Assembly: GCA_003485715.1 (NCBI GenBank)
Contig: DNIF01000070.1
Location: 1 to 13,407 of the forward strand
From: Gammaproteobacteria bacterium
GTDB taxonomy: Bacteria > Pseudomonadota > Gammaproteobacteria > UBA7966
Reading direction: 5' to 3'
Length of the DNA stretch: 13,407 nucleotides
Below are positions 7,191 to 13,407 of the stretch, piece by piece. The position numbers and the translations under genes are program-made. Numbering within the stretch: position 1 is the stretch's first letter; every line of letters starts with the position of its first letter. The notes beneath the pieces are model-generated. The model was not told the DNA's origin, searched no databases, and worked only from the letters and a program-made list of their open reading frames with translations.

Positions 7191-7271
7191 AACCACCCTG
7201 GCGGCGTTCCCACCCTAGCTGTCCAGGCATCCGAGCCCCCCTGAGCCGGAGAGCCTGTTAGCCCCTGAGCC
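7191..7271. other. Convergent spacer with 10-base direct repeat
   Basis: The 81 bases between the aminotransferase stop and the tatD-type stop contain CCCCTGAGCC twice (7238-7247 and 7262-7271) and the short palindrome CTGAGCCTCAG (7265-7275). A bidirectional terminator would be expected here, but I see no GC stem followed by a T-run on either strand. Confidence 0.35.
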
Positions 7272-8093
7272 TCAGCCGGATCGGTAAGGCTCCCCACCGA
7301 AACAGCGATGGAAGTTGGCGGTGGTGGCGACGTGAATGCGTTCCAGGGATTCCTCGCGCAATCCGGCCAGGAAGGCGGCCACATGGCAGACGTAGGCCGG
7401 CTCGTTTGGCTTGCCGCGTCGTGGCACAGGTGCCAGATAGGGGGAGTCGGTCTCCACCAGCAGGCTGTCGAGCGGCAGGCGCTGTGCGACCGACTGGAGC
7501 TCGGTGGCATTACGGAAGGTGACGATGCCTGAGAGCGAGATCAGGAAGCCCAGATCGATTGCCGCGAGCGCAGTGTCATAATCATCTACGAAACAATGCA
7601 TTACGCCGCCAACATCATCAGCATTCTCATCATTGAGCACTTTGATGGTGTCGGCGCGGGCGTCGCGTGAGTGGATGACCAGCGGTTTGCCGAGTTCGCG
7701 CGCCGCACGGATGTGATTGCGGAAGCGCGCGTGCTGCCAGTCCAGGTCACCCTCCGAGCGGAAGTAGTCGAGCCCGGTCTCGCCAATGGCGAGTACCCGG
7801 GTGTGCTCGGCCCTCGCTGCGATCTCGTCCACCGTGAATACCACCCCTGGGTGGTTGTTCGGGTGCACGCCCACCGTGGCATGGATGTGCGGATCCGCCG
7901 TAGCGAAGTCCAGCACGGCGGGCAGACCCTCGAAGTCCACCGCCACACACAGGAGTGTCCCCACGCCGGCAGAGCGCGCGCGCTCGACCGCCGCCCAGGC
8001 GCCCGCAGCATCGTCACCCAGCAGTGGCAGGTGACAGTGCGAGTCGACCAGTGGCGGGAGGGCGTCGGGGGATGTCGGGGCTGCTTGCATCAT
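7272..8093 (-). CDS. ycfH: TatD-family metal-dependent DNase (YcfH-like)
   Basis: The product is 273 residues, normal for the TatD amidohydrolase-fold family. Metal ligands expected for the TIM barrel are present: D-S-H-C-H (His19, His21), G-E-T-G-L-D (Glu105), V-I-H-S-R-D (His141), M-H-C-F (His166) and E-T-D-S-P-Y-L-A-P (Asp216). The stretch I-S-L-S-G-I-V-T-F-R-N-A closely follows E. coli YcfH, and the location downstream of holB and pilZ agrees. The family removes nucleotides from DNA 3' ends; the cellular role of YcfH is not well fixed. It is the last gene of the visible operon. Tandem ATGs open the gene (8093 and 8090), and no convincing ribosome-binding site precedes them, so translation may depend on pilZ, which ends 71 bases upstream. 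Codons for residues 148-175 are AT-rich. Confidence 0.95.
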   Translation of the reverse strand: MMQAAPTSPDALPPLVDSHCHLPLLGDDAAGAWAAVERARSAGVGTLLCVAVDFEGLPAVLDFATADPHIHATVGVHPNNHPGVVFTVDEIAARAEHTRVLAIGETGLDYFRSEGDLDWQHARFRNHIRAARELGKPLVIHSRDARADTIKVLNDENADDVGGVMHCFVDDYDTALAAIDLGFLISLSGIVTFRNATELQSVAQRLPLDSLLVETDSPYLAPVPRRGKPNEPAYVCHVAAFLAGLREESLERIHVATTANFHRCFGGEPYRSG

Positions 8094-8164
8094 GTCGACG
8101 GAAACGCCGGGGTTGGAAGCCGTTGCACGGGTCAGCGAGCGGCGAACGCCCGCCTCCGGTCAGG

Positions 8165-8521
8165 CTACATCGTATGGGTGGCGGTATCGGAGTTGAGGGA
8201 ACCGGCCAGCAGCTTTTCGAGTTTGCTGCGCGTTTCGCCCTTGTCCATGTCGCTGAACTGGATGCCGGCCCCGGGGGTGCGATTCGCCTGAGCCCCGCGC
8301 GGGGTGATCCACACCACACGCCCGGACACCGGGAGATTCTCGCCTGTCGCCTGAATGGCCAGCAGCACGAAGACCTCCTCGCCCAGGGTAAATTCGCGCT
8401 GGACCGGCAGAAAGATACCGCCGTTTTTCACGAAGGGCATGTAGGCCTTCAACAGGGAGCTTTTGTCCCTGATGACGATGCGAAGCATCGTCCCGACCCC
8501 GCCCGGATTGACTGCGCTCAT
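8165..8521 (-). CDS. pilZ: Type IV pilus assembly PilZ-domain protein
   Basis: The product is 118 residues, typical of stand-alone pilus PilZ. Segments I-R-D-K-S-S-L-L-K-A-Y-M-P-F-V-K-N-G-G (17-35), G-R-V-V-W-I-T-P-R-G-A-Q (67-78) and the terminal T-H-T-M are hallmarks of the orthologue between holB and tatD in Pseudomonas and relatives. This type lacks the RxxxR and DxSxxG c-di-GMP motifs of canonical PilZ domains, and neither motif is visible here. In Xanthomonas and Pseudomonas it links the PilB assembly ATPase to the FimX regulator at the cell pole and is needed for pilus formation. The ATG at 8521 has a strong GGAGGTGA just upstream, in the 16-base gap after holB. Its presence implies type IV pili encoded elsewhere in the genome. 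Confidence 0.96.
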   Translation of the reverse strand: MSAVNPGGVGTMLRIVIRDKSSLLKAYMPFVKNGGIFLPVQREFTLGEEVFVLLAIQATGENLPVSGRVVWITPRGAQANRTPGAGIQFSDMDKGETRSKLEKLLAGSLNSDTATHTM

Positions 8522-8537
8522 GTCTGCTCACCTCCCA

Positions 8538-9635
8538 TCAGCGGCGGCGCGCTGTTTCCTGATCCTGCCCCTCCCGGCCCGCAGCCAGCAGACGCCCGAC
8601 GACGCCGTGCAGGCTGAGCGACAGAGCGTCCAGCAGTTCATCAGACTTGAGGCCACTGGCGAGACCCCGCCTGGCCGAAGCGTAGCACGCCGATATCCAC
8701 TCCCCCGCCGCCTCGCGGTTGAGGCGGCCCTTGAGCGAGGTCAGCGGCTTCACCTGCGCCGCAGCGGCCAGCGTTGCCGTGCCGCCGCCGGAGCAGAGCC
8801 GCAGCAGATCCTCGCAGAGGAGGGTCAGCACCGGCAGCAATGTGGCATGCGTCCGCTCTCCGGCAACGCGGGAAAGCCAGAGCGCGTCACCTTCCGGCCC
8901 CTGTGACAAGAGTGCGGCAAGTGCCGCGACCAGGTCGGCGTACAGTGCCGCCTGCTCCGCCGCGGAGTCGTCCAGGGCATCCAGGGGTAGCCCGCGGCAG
9001 AGATCCAGGCGGGCGGCCGCCTCGGGTGCAGGCAACCCTTGCGCCTCTAGCCAGGCCAGCGCCACTGAGCGCCCCGACGGTCGCAGGGCAAAGCGCTGGC
9101 AGCGTGAACGCACGGTGACCAGGAGACGCGCCGGGCAGTGCGTGGTCAGCAGAAAAAGCGTGCCCAAAGGGGGTTCTTCGAGGGTCTTGAGCAGGCAATT
9201 CGCCGCCTGGACATTCAGTCGTTCGGCCTGCGGAACGAACACGACCTTGAGCCCACCCTGCCCCGCCTTGAGGCCGGCAAAGGCCACCGCCGCGCGTGCC
9301 TCGTCGACCCTAATCTGCTCGTGACCCTCCTCGGGCTCCAGACGGTGCAGATCCGGATGGCTCCCTGCTGCAACCAGCCGACAGCCGACGCAGATCCCGC
9401 AGGCGGCAGCGAGTGGGCCCGCCGTTGGCGGGACCGCACAAAGCAGTCGGGCCACCACCGCCTCGGCGAAGGTCAGCGCCCCCGCCCCGGGCAGACCGAG
9501 CAGCAGCAGGGCATGCGGCAAACGTTCGCGTGCCAGCAGCGCACCGAGTCTGTCCCAGTCCTCATGCTGCCAGGGCAGCACGGCCGCTGGCTTCCTCCCG
9601 CCCTCCGCTCCCGGGGGCCGGGCTGTCTGCGTCAT
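8538..9635 (-). CDS. holB: DNA polymerase III subunit delta' (clamp loader)
   Basis: The product is 365 residues, slightly longer than E. coli HolB. It is the stator of the clamp-loader complex that places the sliding clamp on primed DNA. Visible features are P-H-A-L-L-L-L-G-L-P-G-A-G, a degenerate P-loop (delta' does not hydrolyse ATP); zinc-binding cysteines Cys66, Cys79, Cys82 and Cys85; A-G-S-H-P-D-L (90-96); A-N-C-L-L-K-T-L-E-E-P-P; and the S-R-C motif at 177-179 that supplies the arginine finger to a neighbouring subunit. The C-terminal collar domain is alanine- and leucine-rich and poorly conserved, as usual. The start at 9635 has AGGA seven bases upstream. It follows tmk after 49 bases and leads into pilZ after 16, so co-transcription is likely. 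Confidence 0.96.
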   Translation of the reverse strand: MTQTARPPGAEGGRKPAAVLPWQHEDWDRLGALLARERLPHALLLLGLPGAGALTFAEAVVARLLCAVPPTAGPLAAACGICVGCRLVAAGSHPDLHRLEPEEGHEQIRVDEARAAVAFAGLKAGQGGLKVVFVPQAERLNVQAANCLLKTLEEPPLGTLFLLTTHCPARLLVTVRSRCQRFALRPSGRSVALAWLEAQGLPAPEAAARLDLCRGLPLDALDDSAAEQAALYADLVAALAALLSQGPEGDALWLSRVAGERTHATLLPVLTLLCEDLLRLCSGGGTATLAAAAQVKPLTSLKGRLNREAAGEWISACYASARRGLASGLKSDELLDALSLSLHGVVGRLLAAGREGQDQETARRR

Positions 9636-9684
9636 GCGCCCTTCCTCATCAGCGCTGCCGGTGCCTGGGGCGCATCATCACGCC

Positions 9685-10314
9685 TCACGCCGGCGGCAAC
9701 CAGTCGGCAAGCGCCGCGACGAGACGCGCAAGTACCTCGGCCTCGCTGCCGCCTGCGTCGATACAGCGGAAACGCTCGGGCTCGCCATACGCGCGCGCGG
9801 CGTAAGCTGCGGTGACCTGGGCATGAAATGCGGCCGTCTCGGCCTCGAAGCGATCACTGGCGCCGCGGGCCCTGCGCCGCGCGATGGTGACGGCGGTGGC
9901 CGTCTCCAGCAACAAGGTTCGATCAGGACGCCAGCCGGGAAGCAGTAGGTCGTGCAGGGCATCGACCCGCTCGACACCGATCCCACGGGCCGCGCCTTGA
10001 TAGGCGGCACTGGCATCCGCGTAGCGATCACAAAGCACCCACTCCCCCGCCGCCAGGGCCGGGCGTATCACCTGGGCGAGGTGTTCCGCCCTGGCTGCTG
10101 CCAGCAGCAGGAGCTCGGTCTCTGGCTGCATCGGTTGTTCACAGGGGGTCAGCAGCAGCCCTCGCAAGGCCTCGCCCAGGGGCGTGCCTCCCGGCTCCCG
10201 CGTGGTCGTCACCGCCAGCCCGCGCGCCCGCAGCTCACGCGCCAGCGCCGGAAGTTGGGTGGTCTTGCCGGTGCCCTCGGCCCCTTCGAGCGTGATGAAA
10301 CGGCCGCGTGGCAT
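9685..10314 (-). CDS. tmk: Thymidylate kinase
   Basis: The product is 209 residues, standard family length. It converts dTMP to dTDP in dTTP synthesis. Motifs are the P-loop G-A-E-G-T-G-K-T-T-Q (11-20), T-R-E-P-G-G-T (38-44) for dTMP, D-R-Y-A-D-A-S-A-A-Y-Q-G-A-A-R-G (96-111), and an arginine-rich LID R-R-R-A-R-G-A-S-D-R-F-E (147-158), as in E. coli-type enzymes that carry catalytic arginines in the LID. ATG 10314 is chosen because GGAGG lies eight bases upstream and it gives the expected N-terminus G-R-F-I-T-L-E-G; the frame extends to 10356 without domain support. The start overlaps the mltG stop by one base (TGATG), so coupling with mltG is likely. Confidence 0.97.
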   Translation of the reverse strand: MPRGRFITLEGAEGTGKTTQLPALARELRARGLAVTTTREPGGTPLGEALRGLLLTPCEQPMQPETELLLLAAARAEHLAQVIRPALAAGEWVLCDRYADASAAYQGAARGIGVERVDALHDLLLPGWRPDRTLLLETATAVTIARRRARGASDRFEAETAAFHAQVTAAYAARAYGEPERFRCIDAGGSEAEVLARLVAALADWLPPA

Positions 10315-11426
10315 CAGTTGCCCCTCCGTGCGCTGCGCGGTCCTTGACCCATGCAACGACCCACCTGCGTGGTCTGCCTGCGCGGCTGCCGCCTGCCGGG
10401 GGCCTGGTATCTGCGAACGAATTCGAGATGTTTATCATAACTTTCTGAAAATACATGTGTTCCATCACCGCGAGACACGAAATAAAGGGCCTCGCCTGCG
10501 GCAGGTCGGAGGGCAGCCTCGAGAGCGGCGCGACCCACCAGCGCGATGGGTGTGGGTGGTAGGCCGGCGCGCGTATAGGTGTTGTACGGGCCATCGGTCT
10601 GCAGGTGACTGCGCTTGAGATCGCCGTCGAAGGCCTCACCCAGGCCAAAGATGACGCTCGGATCGGTCTGCAGCCGCATGCCGAGTGCGAGGCGGCGCAG
10701 GAACACCCCCGCGATGAGCGGACGCTCGGCCGGGGCAGCGGTCTCTTTCTCGATCAGTGAGGCCAGAATGAGAGCGGCGTCAGGTTCCGGGAGCACTGCG
10801 TCCACGGATCGATCGCGCGCAGACCACGCCTGCTCGAGTTCGGCCTTGAGCCGCGCAGCAGCCCGCCGCAGCACCGACAAGGCGCCCTCGCCTCGCTTGA
10901 AGTCGTAGGTCGCGGGAAAGAAGCGGCCCTCGGGCGAGAGTTCGGCCAGCCCGACCGCCGCCATGAGGGCGGCTTCGTCGAGGCCGGCCGTGTCGTCCAC
11001 GAGCACGGGATGGGCGGCAATGGCGGCCCGGACCTGCGAGAAACGCCAGCCCTCGATCAGGGTCAGTGCGTGCCGCACCACCCGCCCCGTGCGCAGATCC
11101 TCGAAGAGAGCGAGCGGTGTGCTGCCGGGGAGCAGCAGATATTCTCCCTGCTCGATATGCCCACCCTGCCCGCGCCAGCGTAGCCATAGCCGCATGCGCC
11201 AGGCGCGGTCGAGACGCCCCTCACTTTCGAGGCGTGCCAGCAGAGAATGGGCACTGGTGCCCGCCTCGACCTGCAGGGTGAGCGGTGTCTCGATGGCCAG
11301 GGGTTCCAGCGGTGCCGCGAGGATCTGCTCCGCGAGCCATATCGCCGCCGCAGCGAGGACGAGCGCCAGGGCCACCGTCCCCCAGAGCAGCAGGCGCAGG
11401 AGGAAGGTGAACGGCGCGGCAATCAT
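10314..11426 (-). CDS. mltG: Endolytic murein transglycosylase MltG (YceG)
   Basis: The product is 370 residues. A single N-terminal membrane helix (about 8-32) anchors it in the inner membrane with the catalytic domain in the periplasm. A LysM-like region precedes the YceG/MltG core, which has E-G-W-R-F-S-Q-V (125-132), F-F-P-A-T-Y-D-F (169-176), the catalytic glutamate motif L-I-E-K-E-T-A (Glu226/Glu228), G-M-R-L-Q-T-D-P-S-V-I-F-G, and Y-N-T-Y-x-x-x-G-L-P-P-x-P-I. The enzyme cleaves nascent glycan strands and is thought to set their length. ATG 11426 overlaps the pabC stop as ATGA; only a weak GGG precedes it, so coupling is likely. The last about 28 residues are a basic tail (R-R-Q-P-R-R and more) after the usual domain end. 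Codons for residues 316-336 are strikingly AT-rich. Confidence 0.96.
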   Translation of the reverse strand: MIAAPFTFLLRLLLWGTVALALVLAAAAIWLAEQILAAPLEPLAIETPLTLQVEAGTSAHSLLARLESEGRLDRAWRMRLWLRWRGQGGHIEQGEYLLLPGSTPLALFEDLRTGRVVRHALTLIEGWRFSQVRAAIAAHPVLVDDTAGLDEAALMAAVGLAELSPEGRFFPATYDFKRGEGALSVLRRAAARLKAELEQAWSARDRSVDAVLPEPDAALILASLIEKETAAPAERPLIAGVFLRRLALGMRLQTDPSVIFGLGEAFDGDLKRSHLQTDGPYNTYTRAGLPPTPIALVGRAALEAALRPAAGEALYFVSRGDGTHVFSESYDKHLEFVRRYQAPGRRQPRRQTTQVGRCMGQGPRSARRGN

Positions 11427-12340
11427 CCCAGCGGGCCGTCGTAGCCGTTGCTGAGCCACGGCATGGCACTGGCGACGGCTGCCTGCAAGGCCCGCGCGCA
11501 GGGGCCGGCCGGCCATTCGGCGCGGGCGATCCCGTCCACGCGCAGGATCGGCCAGATACCGATGAGGCTGTTGGTGAGGAAGAGCTCATCCACGCCGCCG
11601 AGGTCTTCCGGCGCGACGGATTCGTAGAAGAGCTCATAGTCGGAGCGGCGGAGCAGCCAGTCGATGACCCATTCGCGCATGACTCCGGCCACCCCACATT
11701 CCAGCAGCGCCGGCGTCACCACCCGTCGCCCGCGACGCAGGAAAAGGTTGCTCATCGTGCCTTCGGTGAGTCGCCCGCGCTGGTCACACATGAGCCCCTC
11801 GGCCGGGCTTTCGCCCTGCCATTCCGCGCGCGCGAGGACCTGCTCCAGCCGGTTCAGGTGTTTGACGCCGGCGAGCGCGGGCTGGCTGCCAAGACGGATG
11901 TCGCACAGGCGCACGGTCACGCCATCGCGCCAGTGGGTCACGGGACGGCGCGGCCAAGGCTGGAGTACGAGGATGCGTCGCGGTGCTGAGTCTGCCGGGA
12001 TGCGATAGCCGCGGAAGCTGTTGCCGCGCGTGACGATGAGCTTGCCCACCCACGCCCCGCGCACCCCGGCCACGAGATGCTGAACTTCGCTATCCAGAGT
12101 GGCCAGCAGTTCGCCCGGGAAGTGCAGACGGGCAAGGCCCTGTCGCAGGCGGTCACGGTGACCGGCCCAGCGCGGGATCAGCCCGTCGATGACGGCGAAG
12201 GTCTCGAACAGGCCGTCCCCGAATTGCAGGCCGCGATCGAAGATCGGCAAACCCTCGCCGGGCTCGCCATCGACCCAGCACCACACTGCTGCGACGGCAT
12301 CTTCAGCAACTGCGGCCGCTGCTGGCCCTATCTCGGCCAT
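11423..12340 (-). CDS. pabC: Aminodeoxychorismate lyase
   Basis: The product is 305 residues, a fold-type IV PLP enzyme that splits 4-amino-4-deoxychorismate into p-aminobenzoate and pyruvate for folate synthesis. Features are D-R-G-L-Q-F-G-D-G-L-F-E-T (35-47), the PLP lysine Lys160 in V-K-H-L-N-R-L-E-Q-V-L-A-R, the fold-IV glutamate in L-T-E-G-T-M-S-N-L-F (Glu194), and F-L-T-N-S-L-I-G-I-W-P-I near the C-terminus. The family also contains D-amino-acid and branched-chain aminotransferases, but K-H-L-N-R-L-E-Q and the fabF-mltG setting favour PabC. The ATG at 12340 adds about 20 alanine-rich residues before the usual start W-V-D-G; a GTG at 12286 would give the shorter form, but neither has a strong ribosome-binding site. 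It starts 33 bases after fabF. Confidence 0.95.
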   Translation of the reverse strand: MAEIGPAAAAVAEDAVAAVWCWVDGEPGEGLPIFDRGLQFGDGLFETFAVIDGLIPRWAGHRDRLRQGLARLHFPGELLATLDSEVQHLVAGVRGAWVGKLIVTRGNSFRGYRIPADSAPRRILVLQPWPRRPVTHWRDGVTVRLCDIRLGSQPALAGVKHLNRLEQVLARAEWQGESPAEGLMCDQRGRLTEGTMSNLFLRRGRRVVTPALLECGVAGVMREWVIDWLLRRSDYELFYESVAPEDLGGVDELFLTNSLIGIWPILRVDGIARAEWPAGPCARALQAAVASAMPWLSNGYDGPLG

Positions 12341-12373
12341 GGGGTGTCGCCTGGACCTTCGCCCGGGCCCGCA

Positions 12374-13407
12374 TCAGTCTGCCGGTGGGCGCCGGAAGAT
12401 CAACGTGCTGTTGGTGCCCCCGAAGCCAAAGGAATTTGACAGGGCGATGTCGATGGGCATGGCGCGGGCCACGTTGGGGACGTAATCGAGATCACAACCC
12501 TCGCCGGGATTCTCCAGATTGATGGTCGGTGGCGCCATCTGGTCACGCAACGACAGCACCGTGAACACGGCCTCCACGCCTCCGGCCGCACCCAGCAGGT
12601 GCCCAATCATCGACTTGGTAGAGCTCATGGCGAGACGATAGGCGTGTTCGCCGAAAACCTTCTTGACGGCTTCGGTCTCGGCCAGATCCCCCAGCGGAGT
12701 CGAAGTGCCGTGCGCGTTGATGTACTGCACCGATTCCGGTGTCAGTCCCGCATCACGCAAGGCGTTCCGCATGCTGCGCGCCGCACCCTCTCCATCCGGC
12801 GGCGGGGAAGTCATGTGATAGGCGTCGGAACTCATGCCGAAACCGATCAACTCAGCCAGGATGGGGGCCCCGCGCGCCTTGGCGTGCTCGAGCGCCTCAA
12901 GCACCATCACGCCCGCCCCATCGGAGAGAACGAAGCCATCGCGATCACGGTCCCAGGGCCGGCTGGCGCCGGCTGGATCGTCGTTGCGTGTGGACATCGC
13001 GCGCGCTGCCGCAAAGCCGCCGAGGCCAGTGGGTGTGGTGGCCGATTCAGTACCGCCCGCCACCATCACATCCACTTCGCCGTACTTGATGAGTCGCGCT
13101 GCATCGCCGATGGAATGGCTGGCCGAGGAACAGGCCGATACGATGCAGTAGTTCGGCCCCTTCAAGCCGAGGATTACGGACACCATGCCGGCCGCCATGT
13201 TGACGATGGTGCTTGGCACGAAGAAGGGCGAGATCTTGCGTGGGCCGCCATCCAGGTAATTGGCGTAGCCGCGCTCGATGCCGGGCAGACCACCGATGCC
13301 GGAGCCGATGACCACACCGATGCGTTCGGCATTCTCGGGCGTGATCTCGAGCCTTGCAGCCTGCACGGCCTGCATAGACGCAGCAATGCCGAAATGGATG
13401 AATTGCT
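12374..13407 (-). CDS. fabF: Beta-ketoacyl-ACP synthase II, N-terminus outside window
   Basis: The frame is open to the window edge, so the ATG at 13375 is internal: the residues before it (Q-F-I-H-F-G-I-A-A-S) match the family. About 344 of the usual roughly 412 residues are visible, with the C-terminus intact. The enzyme condenses malonyl-ACP with acyl-ACP in fatty-acid elongation and drives the temperature-linked step to cis-vaccenate in enterobacteria. The thiolase-fold catalytic triad is present: Cys in V-S-A-C-S-S-A-S-H-S (13130-13132), His in N-A-H-G-T-S-T-P, and His in S-M-I-G-H-L-L-G-A-A-G. P-F-F-V-P-S-T-I-V-N-M, S-S-D-A-Y-H-M-T-S-P and N-S-F-G-F-G-G-T-N also fit FabF. The order fabF-pabC-mltG is standard; acpP probably lies just beyond the edge. 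Confidence 0.97.
   Translation of the reverse strand, partial: QFIHFGIAASMQAVQAARLEITPENAERIGVVIGSGIGGLPGIERGYANYLDGGPRKISPFFVPSTIVNMAAGMVSVILGLKGPNYCIVSACSSASHSIGDAARLIKYGEVDVMVAGGTESATTPTGLGGFAAARAMSTRNDDPAGASRPWDRDRDGFVLSDGAGVMVLEALEHAKARGAPILAELIGFGMSSDAYHMTSPPPDGEGAARSMRNALRDAGLTPESVQYINAHGTSTPLGDLAETEAVKKVFGEHAYRLAMSSTKSMIGHLLGAAGGVEAVFTVLSLRDQMAPPTINLENPGEGCDLDYVPNVARAMPIDIALSNSFGFGGTNSTLIFRRPPAD

Noticed and set aside
10315..10356. N-terminal extension of tmk to an ATG at 10356
   Set aside because: The extra 14 residues are not part of thymidylate kinases and ATG 10314 has a good ribosome-binding site.
11427..11516. N-terminal extension of mltG to 11516
   Set aside because: The added residues overlap pabC coding sequence and precede the natural membrane anchor that starts at M-I-A-A-P-F.
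13373..13375. ATG at 13375 as the fabF start
   Set aside because: In-frame codons upstream continue FabF-like sequence to the window edge, so this Met is internal.
1..13407. Search for CRISPR arrays, tRNA/rRNA genes, transposases, phage or toxin-antitoxin genes
   Set aside because: No regular repeat-spacer series, clover-leaf candidate or mobile-element motif was seen by eye; a tRNA or repeat scan was not possible here.

Overview
The window reads as chromosomal DNA of a GC-rich gammaproteobacterium (about two-thirds G+C by eye). The strongest clue is the minus-strand run fabF-pabC-mltG-tmk-holB-pilZ-tatD. This is a conserved gammaproteobacterial gene order; the pilZ between holB and the tatD-type gene is typical of pseudomonad- and Chromatiales-like lineages and is absent from E. 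coli. I cannot name the genus.

Layout. Positions 1-3770 (plus strand) hold the C-terminal part of a large TPR protein, a membrane-anchored SGNH/GDSL-type protein and a class III-like PPK2 polyphosphate kinase. Positions 3795-5695 (minus strand) hold a GT4 glycosyltransferase and a small four-helix membrane protein with a C-terminal four-cysteine module. TPR, SGNH and GT4 genes together look like the edge of an exopolysaccharide or surface-glycan locus, but no polymerase, flippase or chain-length regulator is visible, so this is inference. A 325-bp divergent spacer (5696-6020) with several perfect palindromes separates the membrane protein from a plus-strand class V aminotransferase (6021-7190). 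That gene converges on the housekeeping operon, which fills 7272-13407 on the minus strand and leaves the window inside fabF.

The operon joins fatty-acid elongation (FabF), p-aminobenzoate/folate synthesis (PabC), peptidoglycan chain termination (MltG), dTTP supply (Tmk), the replicative clamp loader (HolB), a type IV pilus PilZ protein and a TatD-family nuclease. The genes are tightly packed: pabC/mltG overlap as ATGA and mltG/tmk as TGATG, suggesting translational coupling.

I found no tRNA, rRNA, CRISPR array, insertion sequence or phage gene, and no convincing new multi-gene system. The points most worth a second look are the output-less membrane/cysteine-module protein, short AT-rich patches with atypical codons inside conserved parts of three genes, an aminotransferase without the cysteine-desulfurase loop, and the palindromes in the divergent spacer.
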